Of a stretch of 16,832 nt of DNA, positions 5,849 through 13,591 are shown one piece after another. The first letter of the stretch is position 1, and every line of letters starts with the position of its first letter. The notes under the pieces are model-generated. The model was not told the origin of the DNA. It made no database searches and saw nothing but the letters and a program-made list of their open reading frames with translations. The DNA comes from JAKACA01 sp050010115 (lineage in GTDB: Bacteria > Actinomycetota > Acidimicrobiia > Acidimicrobiales > Bog-793). Where the stretch lies: the NCBI GenBank assembly GCA_050010115.1, contig JBEKLQ010000092.1:1-16832 (forward strand), given 5' to 3'. Both the position numbers and the translations under genes were made by a program.

Positions 5849-7192
5849 CTACGCCCCGCTCATCGACATGTCGTCGATCGCGAGCGTCACGCCGGCGGCG
5901 GAGCCGGGCAGCCATTCGAGGTCGCCACCGATGAACGAGACGTGCTGCAGCATGCGCTGGATTGTGGATGCGATCGTGATCTCCCGCACCGGCTCGGCCA
6001 GCACGCCGTTCCGGACCATGAGGCCCTCGGCGCCGACGGAGAAGTCCCCGCTGATCGGGTTGACACCGGAATGGACACCACTCACCGACTGGACGAACAG
6101 CCCGTGATCGATACGGGCGACGATCTCGTCCTGCGTGAGGTCTCCCGGCTCGATTGCCACGGCGCGGGCGCCGACACCGGGCGTGGTGCGGTACCCACCG
6201 CGGACGGCCGAAGCCGTCGACGACGTGCCGGCGACTCGCGCCGAGTGCGTGTCGTAGAGGTAGCGGAGCAACTTGCCACCTTCGACCAGTGAGTTGCGCC
6301 GGCATGCCAGGCCCTCGGCGTCACAGCTGGCGGCGCCCCATGCGCGGGCATCGGTCGGGTCGTCCACGAGCGTGAGGTTCGCTACCGCAACCTCCTCGCC
6401 GAGCCGGTTGGCGAACAGGCTACGGCCCTTGGAAACGTCGTCGCCTGACAGCGTGCTGGCGAGGATCCCGAGCAACATTGCCGTGATCCGCCGGTCGAGG
6501 AGGACGGTGAGGCGGGAGGAGGGGGGTTTCTTTGCTCCGAGCAACCGAGTCGCCCGGTCGATCGCGTCAGCGGCCGCTCGTGCCACATCGAGATCCTCGA
6601 TCCGTCGACCGGCGGTGTACCCGTAGCCGGTTTGAGTGTCGTCACCGTCGACGGCGATGGCGTACACCGACACGAAGCACGAGGTCCGCCGGCTCGTCGC
6701 CTCGATGCCGGTCGAGGTGGCGATTGCCGCCCCGACCATCCCGTCGGAGTAGTCAGAGTGCACGACCTGGCGGATACGAGCATCGCCGGCGCGCGTGCGA
6801 CGCTCGAGGTCCATCGCCAGGTCGATCTTGGTCTCGGTCGGCGCTGTGGCGAGCTCCTCCCGCCACAGGTCGAGCTCGGCCGGCTCGACGCCATCGGGCA
6901 CCGCCAGACCGCCGTGCTCGTCGCGGGTGGCAAACTCGGCGTTGTCCCGCGCCTCGGTCAGCGTCTCGGCTGCCGATGTGTCGTCCAGTGCCGCGACCCA
7001 CGCGAAGCCGACTCGCCCGTCCCGGACGACTCGCACTCCGACGCCCGCCGACTCCGCCGACGAGAGGGACTCGATGTCCTCCTCGAAGATGCGAACCGAG
7101 GTCTCTCGGCCCCGCGCTACGTAGGCCTCGATCTGCTCCCCGGTCTTGGCTCGACAGGCGATCGATCGGGCGAGGTCGATGAGCTCAGTCAT
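5849..7192 (-). CDS. tldE: TldE/PmbA subunit of the TldD/TldE protease
   Basis: The product has 447 residues. It is the TldE (PmbA) partner of a heterodimeric protease that degrades unfolded or modified peptides; in E. coli the complex trims microcin B17 and degrades the antitoxin CcdA. It has the family layout: an N-terminal domain with RGRETSVRIFEEDIESL, a central region with SDYSDGMVGAAIATSTGIE, and a C-terminal region with GVNPISGDFSVGAEGLMVRNG and FIGGDLEW. It lacks the metal-binding HExxxH found in TldD, as expected for this subunit. The ATG at 7192 is used, with GGTGGGA just upstream. It overlaps the tldD stop by 8 bases (ATGACTGA), which implies translational coupling. A GTG at 7204 is a less likely alternative. 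Confidence 0.94.
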   Translation of the reverse strand: MTELIDLARSIACRAKTGEQIEAYVARGRETSVRIFEEDIESLSSAESAGVGVRVVRDGRVGFAWVAALDDTSAAETLTEARDNAEFATRDEHGGLAVPDGVEPAELDLWREELATAPTETKIDLAMDLERRTRAGDARIRQVVHSDYSDGMVGAAIATSTGIEATSRRTSCFVSVYAIAVDGDDTQTGYGYTAGRRIEDLDVARAAADAIDRATRLLGAKKPPSSRLTVLLDRRITAMLLGILASTLSGDDVSKGRSLFANRLGEEVAVANLTLVDDPTDARAWGAASCDAEGLACRRNSLVEGGKLLRYLYDTHSARVAGTSSTASAVRGGYRTTPGVGARAVAIEPGDLTQDEIVARIDHGLFVQSVSGVHSGVNPISGDFSVGAEGLMVRNGVLAEPVREITIASTIQRMLQHVSFIGGDLEWLPGSAAGVTLAIDDMSMSGA

Positions 7193-8576
7193 GCGCTGTC
7201 CCACCGATCGTCACTCCCGTGACGCGGAGCGTGGGCTGGCCGCAGCCGACCGGCACCGACTGCCCGTCTTTGCCGCAGGTGCCCGGCGACATGTCGAAGT
7301 CGCTGCCGATGGCGTCGATCTTCGACAGGACGTCTGGCCCGTTGCCGATGAGATTGGCATCCCGGAGCGGCTCGGTGATCTCGCCGTTCTCGATGAGGTA
7401 CGCCTCGGTCATGCCGAAGGTGAAGTCACCGGTTGCCGTGTTCACCTGACCGCCTCCGAGATGGGCGACGTAGACACCGTGAGCGGTCTGGGCGACGATC
7501 TCGTCCGGGTCATCTGAGCCGGGGAGCAGGAACGTGTTGGTCATGCGGACCATCGGTAAGTGCCGGAAGCCCTCGCGCCGCCCGTTGCCCGACGATGGCC
7601 GGCCCTCCTTCCGGGCACGGAGGAAGTCCCACATGTAGTCGGTGAGGACGCCGTCGCGGATGAGGACGTTGCGCTGGGCGGGACGTCCCTCGTCGTCGAT
7701 GGTCATGCAGCCCCACTCCGGGCCGACGGTCCCGTCGTCGACGAGCGTCACGATCGGGCTGGCGACGAGATCGCCGAAGCGCCCGGCGTAGACCGATGTG
7801 TTCTTGACGATGTGGTCGGCTTCCAGCCCGTGCCCGCAGGCCTCGTGGAACAACACGCCGCCGCTGCCGCGCTGGAGCACGACTGGCACCACGCCTGAGG
7901 GGGCCGGGCGCGCTTGGAGCTTCGACACGGCCCGGCGTGCGGCCTCCTCGGCGACCTCCTCGACGCTCCGGCGCTCGAACATCTCAAAGCCGAGCGTGAG
8001 CGCGAGGGTCTCGTGCCCCGTTTGCATCCCGGCGTCCCCGGCCGCCACGCACGACACGCTGAAGCGCGTGCGGACGCGGTCGTCCCCGCCGAGCAACCCG
8101 TCGGAGTTGGCGATCTGGGTCAGGCGCCGAGACGCCCCGTAGCCGGCGCTCACCTGCATGATCGACGAGCTCTTCGAGCGTGCGATGTCGTCGGCACGGA
8201 AGAGGAGCTCGACTTTCTGCGCCTTCGAGATGTCGGTCGGCGGGCTCGTGATTCCTGTAAGCGTCGCCACGCGCTGTTCGGTGAGAGCGACGGTCCGCGT
8301 ACCGCCGCCCCCTTCCCGAGCTACGGCGGCCGCGGCCTCGGCTGCTGCGAGCAACCCACGTTCTGACAGGTCTGCCGTGTGAGCAAAGCCGGTCGTCTCT
8401 CCCACGACCACCCGTATCCCCGCCCCCCGGTCGTGGCCGGAGGAGAGCTCCTCGACCTTGCGGTCGTCGAGCGACAGGCCGGTGGCTTTGCGATCCTCGA
8501 CGAAGACCTCGGCGAACTCACCACCTCGCCGGAGTGCTGCGCCGAGGACGCGCTCGAGAATGTCGGGCTCGACCAG
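7185..8576 (-). CDS. tldD: TldD metalloprotease subunit; start codon uncertain
   Basis: TldD is the catalytic, zinc-dependent subunit of the TldD/TldE protease. The hallmark HEACGHGLEADH (HExxxH) is present, as is GTCGKDGQ near the C-terminus, whose Cys is the third zinc ligand in the family. The first standard start in frame, a GTG at 8411, gives only 408 residues and removes the N-terminal domain. Upstream the same frame stays open and reads LVEPDILERVLGAALRRG, then AEVFVEDRKATGLSLDDRK, then VEELSSGHDRGAGIRVV, plainly TldD. I place the start provisionally at CTG 8576, where this similarity begins. A GTG at 8605 with a good AGGGGAG upstream is in another frame, so a 1-base indel or unusual start is possible. 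It follows the AIM24 gene and overlaps tldE. Confidence 0.9.
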   Translation of the reverse strand: MVEPDILERVLGAALRRGGEFAEVFVEDRKATGLSLDDRKVEELSSGHDRGAGIRVVVGETTGFAHTADLSERGLLAAAEAAAAVAREGGGGTRTVALTEQRVATLTGITSPPTDISKAQKVELLFRADDIARSKSSSIMQVSAGYGASRRLTQIANSDGLLGGDDRVRTRFSVSCVAAGDAGMQTGHETLALTLGFEMFERRSVEEVAEEAARRAVSKLQARPAPSGVVPVVLQRGSGGVLFHEACGHGLEADHIVKNTSVYAGRFGDLVASPIVTLVDDGTVGPEWGCMTIDDEGRPAQRNVLIRDGVLTDYMWDFLRARKEGRPSSGNGRREGFRHLPMVRMTNTFLLPGSDDPDEIVAQTAHGVYVAHLGGGQVNTATGDFTFGMTEAYLIENGEITEPLRDANLIGNGPDVLSKIDAIGSDFDMSPGTCGKDGQSVPVGCGQPTLRVTGVTIGGTAHD

Positions 8577-8621
8577 CCGCGTGGTTGCGCTGGGGAGGGT
8601 GACACCCGCGGCTGCTCCCCT

Positions 8622-8654
8622 CTGGTCTCCCTGGTCTCCTTGGTCTCCCTGGTC
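8622..8654. repeat. 9-bp tandem repeat at the AIM24-tldD junction
   Basis: The unit CTGGTCTCC is repeated 3.6 times (CTGGTCTCC, CTGGTCTCC, TTGGTCTCC, CTGGTC). On the coding minus strand each full unit carries GGAG, a ribosome-binding-like core. If translated in the tldD frame it would read Gly-Asp-Gln repeats. It sits between the AIM24 stop (8657) and the tldD start region, so a change in copy number could alter the start context of tldD. Confidence 0.85.
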
Positions 8655-8656
8655 GC

Positions 8657-9421
8657 TCAGCGGAGGATGTTCCCGAGGATCCCGCCAACCGCACCGGCCC
8701 CCATGGCGTCGGCCGTGCCGCCTTCCTTCCCGAGGAACGGCTGAAGCGTGGCCGCGAGGATCGCGAGCGGCATGGACTGGAGCCAGACCTTGCCTGGCCC
8801 CGTGAGCACGACGAGCCAGTGGCCGTCAGCCCCGAAATAGCGGTTGACGATGCCCTGGATCCGGGTCATCGAGAAGTTCACGGTGTCCTGGAACACGCCG
8901 ATGTGGCCAGGGTGGACGAGCAGCGTCTGCCCAGGAGCGAGGTCGTAGGTTGTGATCTCACCGGACAGCTCGACCCAAGCCGTGCCTTGGCCTTCCAGCT
9001 TCTGGAGGATGAACCCCTCGCCTCCGAACAACATCCCGCCGAGTCCCTGGTTGAAACCGACGGTCGCGTTGATCTCGGGCGTTCCGCACACCCAGCCGTG
9101 CTTGTGGACGAGATAACCGTGACCGGGAGTGACCTCGAGCGGGAAGATGCGACCCGGCATTTTGGCGGCGAACGCCACCATCCCTTGACTGCCGCTCGGC
9201 TCGTAGCGGGTGAGGAAGATGCTGGTGCCCGACATGACTCGCTTGAGGCCGCCGAGAAGCCCGCCACCTCCGCCTTGCTGACCACCCATCTTCGTGGTCT
9301 GGGTCATCTGCATGTTGGCCGTCATCCAGGACAGCTCGCCGTGGTCCGAGATGATGTACTCGCCCGGATCGAGGATCATCTCCAGGACCGGGAGTGTCGT
9401 GCCCTTCACCTCTGCCTGCAT
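8657..9421 (-). CDS. AIM24 / TIGR00266-family protein
   Basis: The 254-residue product has the AIM24 (TIGR00266) beta-rich fold. Its N-terminus contains LPVLEMILDPGEYIISDHGEL and SWMTANMQM. A Gly-rich loop then precedes SGTSIFLTRYEPSG, and the chain continues with PGRIFPLEV, GGEGFILQKLEGQGTAW and the terminal AVGGILGNILR. The family is widespread in bacteria and named after a yeast mitochondrial inner-membrane organisation protein; its bacterial function is not established. No signal peptide is visible and the protein is probably cytoplasmic or membrane-peripheral. The ATG at 9421 has AAAGGGG about 8 bases upstream. It is first in the leftward AIM24-tldD-tldE-PHP group. The 261-base divergent gap to the DivIVA-domain gene should hold promoters for both, but I see no convincing hexamers there. 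Confidence 0.9.
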   Translation of the reverse strand: MQAEVKGTTLPVLEMILDPGEYIISDHGELSWMTANMQMTQTTKMGGQQGGGGGLLGGLKRVMSGTSIFLTRYEPSGSQGMVAFAAKMPGRIFPLEVTPGHGYLVHKHGWVCGTPEINATVGFNQGLGGMLFGGEGFILQKLEGQGTAWVELSGEITTYDLAPGQTLLVHPGHIGVFQDTVNFSMTRIQGIVNRYFGADGHWLVVLTGPGKVWLQSMPLAILAATLQPFLGKEGGTADAMGAGAVGGILGNILR

Positions 9422-9682
9422 CGCCTAACCCCTTTGTTGTGGTGTCATCGCCGTTGTATCAGTCGACTGCTCTGCTGCCAGTCTGCCCTGGTTGAGTTCC
9501 GCCGTCGAGAGGGACCTGCAGGCCCGAGACCATCCACCATTTCCGGCGAAGCGACGCGTACGATCCACAGGGCAGGGCACGTGGGTAATTCACGTGTGTT
9601 TACGAGCCGAAAGTCGGAGGCGTCGGCCCGGACAAGGGTCGATCCGTATCGGTGCGCGACGCACCTCAAAGGGTAGGCCAGC

Positions 9683-10990
9683 ATGGACGAGAGCGAAGCA
9701 GTCGACGAACAAGGGGCTGTCGCGACGCCGATCTTCAGCGTCTACCGGCGAGGGTATGACCCTGAACAGGTCGACCGCTACGTCGCCGACCACCAGCGCC
9801 GCCTGGACGACGCGATCCACCGCTCATCTGAGGCCGAGCGCAAGCTCGCCGCCGCCGTCGGGCAGCTTCGTGAGCTCCATCGCCGTGTGGCGGTCTACGA
9901 GAGCGAAGCTCGCAACTCCCAGCCGCCGCAGCTCGACACCTTGGGCGAGCGGGTGCAGCGCATCCTGCAGGAGGCATGGGAGGGCGCCTACAACCTGCGC
10001 CAGGAGGCCGAGCGCGACGTCAACGAGCTTCGCGACCACGCTCAGAAGGAAGTCGACGCCCTGCGAACACAAGCCCAGGCGGACGTCGAGGAGCTTCGCG
10101 ACGTGGCGAGCCGGGAGGCCGCCGAGGTCGTCGACGAGGCGACCCGCCGAGCGCTGCACATCAGGGACGAGACCGAGCGCCGCCGCCAGGCGTACCTGGA
10201 GCGGGTCGAGCGCGATCGAGAGCAGGCAATCGCCCAGATCACGTACCTGTACGACCAGCGCCAGGGTGCGATCGCCGAGCTGGCCCGTCTCCAGGCGACG
10301 GTGCAAACCACAGTCGAGGAGATGGTGCGCAGCCCCCTCGGGCGCCCGGCTCCGGGCGTCATGGATGCGGCTGCCGACAGCGCGGTGGCGCGGGCGACAG
10401 CGGGCCGGGCGCACCCGGCCGGCCCTAGTCGAGGCGCCCCCGGGGCACCAAGCGACGCAAGCCTGCCAGAACCTGGGTCTATTGATCCCCCTGCAGCCCG
10501 AGTGCCTCGGCAGCCCGAGGCTCGCCAGCTGCCGGGGATCCTCGACGATGACGGCGCTCCCAGCGGTGCTGCTGCCGGCACGCTCGATCCCCTCGCCAAC
10601 TTGGATGTGCCGACGGGCCCGATGGAGCGCTTCGTGCGGCCAACCGACCGAGATGAGGCGCGGGCGGTCCCGAGACAAGGGCCGAGCGCGGAAGCCGATG
10701 CCATGGAACGAGCGATGCGCCAAGGCATCCCATCAGCCGAGGTGCCAGGTGCCCGCCCAGCCGGAGCCAGCCGCCCCATGGCGCACGGTACGCCGGTTGT
10801 CCCGGGGCGTCCGCCCGTCCACTCGCGAGCAGACTCTCCCAGCGGCCGCTCCTCCCGCCAAGCCGAAGACGACGAGGCTCAACGCCCAGCCAGCCGCCAG
10901 GGCAGCCGGCCGTCACTCGGAGGGTTGATCCGCCCTCGCCGGCAGCCTCCACAGGGCGTCTACGACGTGGAGCAGGACACCTGGAGCTGA
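9683..10990 (+). CDS. DivIVA-domain coiled-coil protein
   Basis: The product has 435 residues. An N-terminal DivIVA motif, FSVYRRGYDPEQVDRYV (18-34), is followed by a long charged coiled coil to about residue 215. This is rich in Glu, Arg, Ala and Gln with heptad-like spacing. The last 220 residues are Pro/Gly/Arg/Ser-rich and probably disordered, ending YDVEQDTWS. DivIVA proteins of actinobacteria (Wag31, and the related Scy and FilP) form scaffolds at cell poles and septa. This one has only the short DivIVA motif plus an extended coil, so it is a relative rather than the canonical Wag31. Its role in growth or division is inferred. The ATG at 9683 is preceded by AAAGGGTAGG. It is divergent from the AIM24 gene and convergent with the hydrolase gene. 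Confidence 0.82.
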   Translation: MDESEAVDEQGAVATPIFSVYRRGYDPEQVDRYVADHQRRLDDAIHRSSEAERKLAAAVGQLRELHRRVAVYESEARNSQPPQLDTLGERVQRILQEAWEGAYNLRQEAERDVNELRDHAQKEVDALRTQAQADVEELRDVASREAAEVVDEATRRALHIRDETERRRQAYLERVERDREQAIAQITYLYDQRQGAIAELARLQATVQTTVEEMVRSPLGRPAPGVMDAAADSAVARATAGRAHPAGPSRGAPGAPSDASLPEPGSIDPPAARVPRQPEARQLPGILDDDGAPSGAAAGTLDPLANLDVPTGPMERFVRPTDRDEARAVPRQGPSAEADAMERAMRQGIPSAEVPGARPAGASRPMAHGTPVVPGRPPVHSRADSPSGRSSRQAEDDEAQRPASRQGSRPSLGGLIRPRRQPPQGVYDVEQDTWS

Positions 10991-11007
10991 GCTCCCTGAG
11001 GGGCCGC

Positions 11008-11029
11008 AGGCAGCGGCATGAGGCTGCCT
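11008..11029. terminator. Hairpin between convergent genes, likely bidirectional terminator
   Basis: AGGCAGC at 11008-11014 pairs with GCTGCCT at 11023-11029 around an 8-base loop. It fills the 38-base gap between the stop of the DivIVA-domain gene and the stop of the opposing hydrolase gene, touching the latter. No T-run follows on either strand. Confidence 0.5.
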
Positions 11030-11949
11030 CAACCCAAGTCGGCCGCCGCTGCGAGGTGGTCGAGCAACGGAGGGATCGCCACCGGTAGCAGTGAGACGTG
11101 GCCTTCGCCTTCTATGATTTCGATGTGGGCACCCGGCACGTGGGCGGCCAGCCAACGCCCGTGGTTGACCGGGACCATCCGGTCCTCAGTGCCGTGCCAG
11201 ATGCGTACCGGTCGGTCGATGACCGACGGATCGAAGCCCCAATGCGTCAGGAACGCCACATCGTCGTCCCGCCAACCGTCGGTCCCCTCGAGCACCGCCT
11301 GGCTCATGGCGTCGCTCATGTACTCGCCGACGCCGCTGCTCATGATGACGTCCTTGTCGCGGTCGGTCACCAGATTTCCGAGTGCCTCGGCGATGCTGGC
11401 GGGGTTCGACAGCTCGGCCAGAGCTTCGGCCACGACTTGAAGGAAGCCCTCGAACTCCGGGCCACCTTGCCGGGCGAGATCGAATTCGAGGAGATTCTCG
11501 TCGCTCATGCCATCGGGCCAGTCGAGCCCGTCTGCGTCGTGTGGGGCGACGCCGGCAAGCACGCCTGCGGCGACGCAGCGGTCGCCGAGTAGCCCGGCAC
11601 ACGCGAGGGTGTGCGGGCCGCCGCCCGACCAGCCGAACGTGACGAACGGTCCGTACCCGAGCAAGTCCAGGATGTCGGCGACGTCGCCCGCTGCGTCGCC
11701 GGCCTTGCGGCCGGGTACCGAGCTGGATGTCCCGTAGCCGGGCCTCGAATAGGTGATCGTCCGGAAGCCGCGGTCTGCTGCCGCCTGGACCACGACGGGG
11801 AAGGGAGCGGCACCGCTCGGGGTCCCGCTGTGGAACACCAGCGGGAATCCGTCGGACGGCCCGCCGGTCAGGATCTCGAGGGAACGCGGACCGACGGTGG
11901 CGAGGTCGTGCCACTCGTAGCCGCTCGGCGCAGCTGGTCGCTCCGTCAT
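11029..11949 (-). CDS. Alpha/beta hydrolase
   Basis: The 306-residue product is an alpha/beta-hydrolase with a full catalytic triad. Ser108 lies in the nucleophile elbow GWSGGG, Asp256 in WHGTEDRMVP, and His284 in GEGHVSL. The oxyanion region near FHSGTPSG (39-46) is also typical. A helical cap runs about 140-235. The HSGTP form of the oxyanion motif resembles proline iminopeptidase-like and haloalkane-dehalogenase-like branches, but the substrate cannot be assigned. The ATG at 11949 is chosen because GGGAGG lies 5 bases upstream; a GTG-like extension to 11979 is less likely. It starts 96 bases downstream of the VOC gene on the same strand and may be the last gene of a protease-VOC-hydrolase transcript. 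Confidence 0.9.
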   Translation of the reverse strand: MTERPAAPSGYEWHDLATVGPRSLEILTGGPSDGFPLVFHSGTPSGAAPFPVVVQAAADRGFRTITYSRPGYGTSSSVPGRKAGDAAGDVADILDLLGYGPFVTFGWSGGGPHTLACAGLLGDRCVAAGVLAGVAPHDADGLDWPDGMSDENLLEFDLARQGGPEFEGFLQVVAEALAELSNPASIAEALGNLVTDRDKDVIMSSGVGEYMSDAMSQAVLEGTDGWRDDDVAFLTHWGFDPSVIDRPVRIWHGTEDRMVPVNHGRWLAAHVPGAHIEIIEGEGHVSLLPVAIPPLLDHLAAAADLG

Positions 11950-12045
11950 CGGGGCCTCCCGGTTGCTCGGGACCCGCATTGGCGGCGGGTCGTGGCGATC
12001 CTCGTGGCTCCAGCGGCTGTGCGCAAGTGGTTCGGGAGTGCGACC

Positions 12046-12579
12046 TTAGACCTGTGCAGGCGCAGGCGACGAGATTCCGATCCCGCCTTGCGTGGTCGCT
12101 CCGTACCGTCCCTGCTCGGTGGCGATGTCAAGCCGCCCGATTGATGCGCGGCCCTTCAGTGCCTCGTCGTCGAGCAGGTAGGCCGGCACGACCCAGGCGA
12201 CCTCGAACTCGAGTCCGTCGGGGTCCTTGGCGTATAGGGACTTCGTCGTGCCGTGATCGGAGGCACCGACGAGCGAGCCGGCCCCGGCCAAGGCGCCCGC
12301 CAGCCGCTCCAGCTCCTCGAGCGTGTCGACCTCCCAGGCAAGGTGGTACAGGCCGACCTCCGAGCGGCCGGCCCGGGATGCGGCCGCTTCGGACCCGATC
12401 GTGAACAGGCCGATGTCGTGATCGTTGGTCGACCCCGGCGCCTGCAGGAACACTGCGCCCTTGAAACTCTCAGGCCCCATCGTCAAGCGCCGGAAGCCCA
12501 GTACGTCGGTGTAGAAGGCGGCGCTCTTGTCGGCATCGCGGACATACAGCACTGCATGGTTGAGGCGCGTGATCGGCAT
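12046..12579 (-). CDS. VOC (glyoxalase/extradiol dioxygenase) superfamily protein
   Basis: The 177-residue product has two beta-alpha-beta-beta-beta modules of the vicinal oxygen chelate fold. The first begins LNHAVLYVRDADKSAAFYTDVLGF, shown here only as its key parts LNHAVLYV and FYTDVLGF. The second is marked by YHLAWEV, then KDPDGLEFEVAW. Likely metal ligands are His8, His79 and Glu126, matching the usual His-His-Glu set, so it is probably an active metalloenzyme. The arrangement fits catechol-2,3-dioxygenase-like or glyoxalase-like proteins, with unknown substrate. The C-terminal 40 residues extend beyond the core fold. The ATG at 12579 lacks a good ribosome-binding site and a TTG at 12603 is an alternative. 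It lies 50 bases downstream of the protease gene on the same strand. Confidence 0.88.
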   Translation of the reverse strand: MPITRLNHAVLYVRDADKSAAFYTDVLGFRRLTMGPESFKGAVFLQAPGSTNDHDIGLFTIGSEAAASRAGRSEVGLYHLAWEVDTLEELERLAGALAGAGSLVGASDHGTTKSLYAKDPDGLEFEVAWVVPAYLLDDEALKGRASIGRLDIATEQGRYGATTQGGIGISSPAPAQV

Positions 12580-12629
12580 GGTTCGTTCAACGCCGTGTCG
12601 CAAAGCGGCATTCCGCCGCCACGACCGTG

Positions 12630-13499
12630 TCAGGCGAAGCTGACCCGGACCGTCAGCTCCTCGGCTGCGCGGGCGACCGTGAGCTCCAATTCGGTGCCGT
12701 CGCCGTCGAGCGCCTCGTACAAGGCATCGATCGACGTCAATGCAACGCCGCCCGCGCTGAGCAGGACGTCACCGCGCCGCAGGCCTGCCTTCTCAGCCGG
12801 GCTGCCGTCTTCGACCCCACGCACGAGCAGCCCTTCGACCTCGGGCAAGCCGGCGGCCGCGCGCAACCGCTTGGTGACCTGCGGCGGTGCGATGGCCGTG
12901 CCGAGCCGGCGGCGCTGCGGAGCATTGCCCTTCGAGAGGGCGTCGATCCGCTGTACCAACTCCTCGGTCGCGGCGATCGCCTGGTAGAAGCCCTCCTGCA
13001 CCCGATTCGTGTTCACTCCGACCGCGCGCCCCTCGCAGTCGAGGACGGGACCGCCCGACGAGCCGCGAGCCAGTGGTGCCGTGTGCTCGATGCTGCCCGG
13101 GATCCGCCGTCCACGCGGACCGCGGAACCCGCGCCCAGTCGAGGAGATCGTTCCGATCGTCGCCCGCAGCCCCCGCCCACGTGGGTTGGAGAGGGCCACG
13201 ACAACCTGACCGATGGCAACGGGGGTGTCGGACCATTCGACGGCGGGAGCGCCCCCGGTGTCGACAGCGATCACGGCGAGGTCGCCGTCGAGGTCGACGC
13301 CTGCTGCTTCACCGATAGCACCTCGTCCGTCGGCGAAGGTGACGAAGGCCTTCTCCACCCGGATGTTGTGGGCGTTCGTGACGACCAAGCCGTCCGCCAC
13401 GACAAGGCCGGTTCCGTGGCGGTTGACGCCGACGACGGACGGCCCGACCTTGTCAGCGACGGAAGCAATGGTTGCGGAGATTTCTTCAATAGCGGTCAT
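12630..13499 (-). CDS. HtrA-like trypsin/PDZ serine protease without signal peptide
   Basis: The 289-residue product combines a trypsin-like domain (about 1-185) with a PDZ domain (about 205-285). The catalytic triad is His44 in VVTNAHNI, Asp73 in DLDGDLAVI, and Ser148 in RGSSGGPVLD. The PDZ domain carries the usual GVEDGSPAEKAGLRRGDVLLS, here split as GVEDGSPAEKAG and LRRGDVLLS. DegP/HtrA proteins are normally exported or membrane-anchored, but the N-terminus (MTAIEEISATIASVADKVG) has no signal peptide or membrane helix, so a cytoplasmic location is predicted. The protein is also short for the family. The ATG at 13499 has AGGAGG at 8 bases, a strong site. It is divergent from an HxlR regulator 92 bases away and leads the VOC and hydrolase genes. 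Confidence 0.93.
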   Translation of the reverse strand: MTAIEEISATIASVADKVGPSVVGVNRHGTGLVVADGLVVTNAHNIRVEKAFVTFADGRGAIGEAAGVDLDGDLAVIAVDTGGAPAVEWSDTPVAIGQVVVALSNPRGRGLRATIGTISSTGRGFRGPRGRRIPGSIEHTAPLARGSSGGPVLDCEGRAVGVNTNRVQEGFYQAIAATEELVQRIDALSKGNAPQRRRLGTAIAPPQVTKRLRAAAGLPEVEGLLVRGVEDGSPAEKAGLRRGDVLLSAGGVALTSIDALYEALDGDGTELELTVARAAEELTVRVSFA

Positions 13500-13526
13500 G
13501 GTGGCGCCTCCTGAGGAGAGTAGCTT

Positions 13527-13565
13527 GTAACTTGCATGTTAGAAGTAACTGCCCTGGGATGCAAG
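13527..13565. promoter_or_regulatory. Candidate operator region between protease and HxlR genes
   Basis: This divergent gap contains two GTAACT direct repeats (13527-13532 and 13545-13550) exactly 18 bases apart. It also has a 7-bp inverted repeat, CTTGCAT (13531-13537) and ATGCAAG (13559-13565). The stretch is visibly richer in A and T than its surroundings. HxlR regulators usually bind their own divergent promoter, so this is the natural place for its operator. The site itself is inferred. Confidence 0.4.
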
Positions 13566-13591
13566 CGCGTGGGTTGGTGGAGGTGTAGAGA

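Noticed and set aside
5053..9421. A modified-peptide (microcin-like) cluster around tldD/tldE
   Set aside because: No short precursor gene, cyclodehydratase, YcaO or transporter is present; TldD/TldE are common housekeeping proteases.
9492..10928. A 478-codon plus-strand frame overlapping the DivIVA-domain gene
   Set aside because: It has no domain similarity and is Arg/Ser/Pro-rich, while the frame from 9683 has the DivIVA motif and coiled coil.
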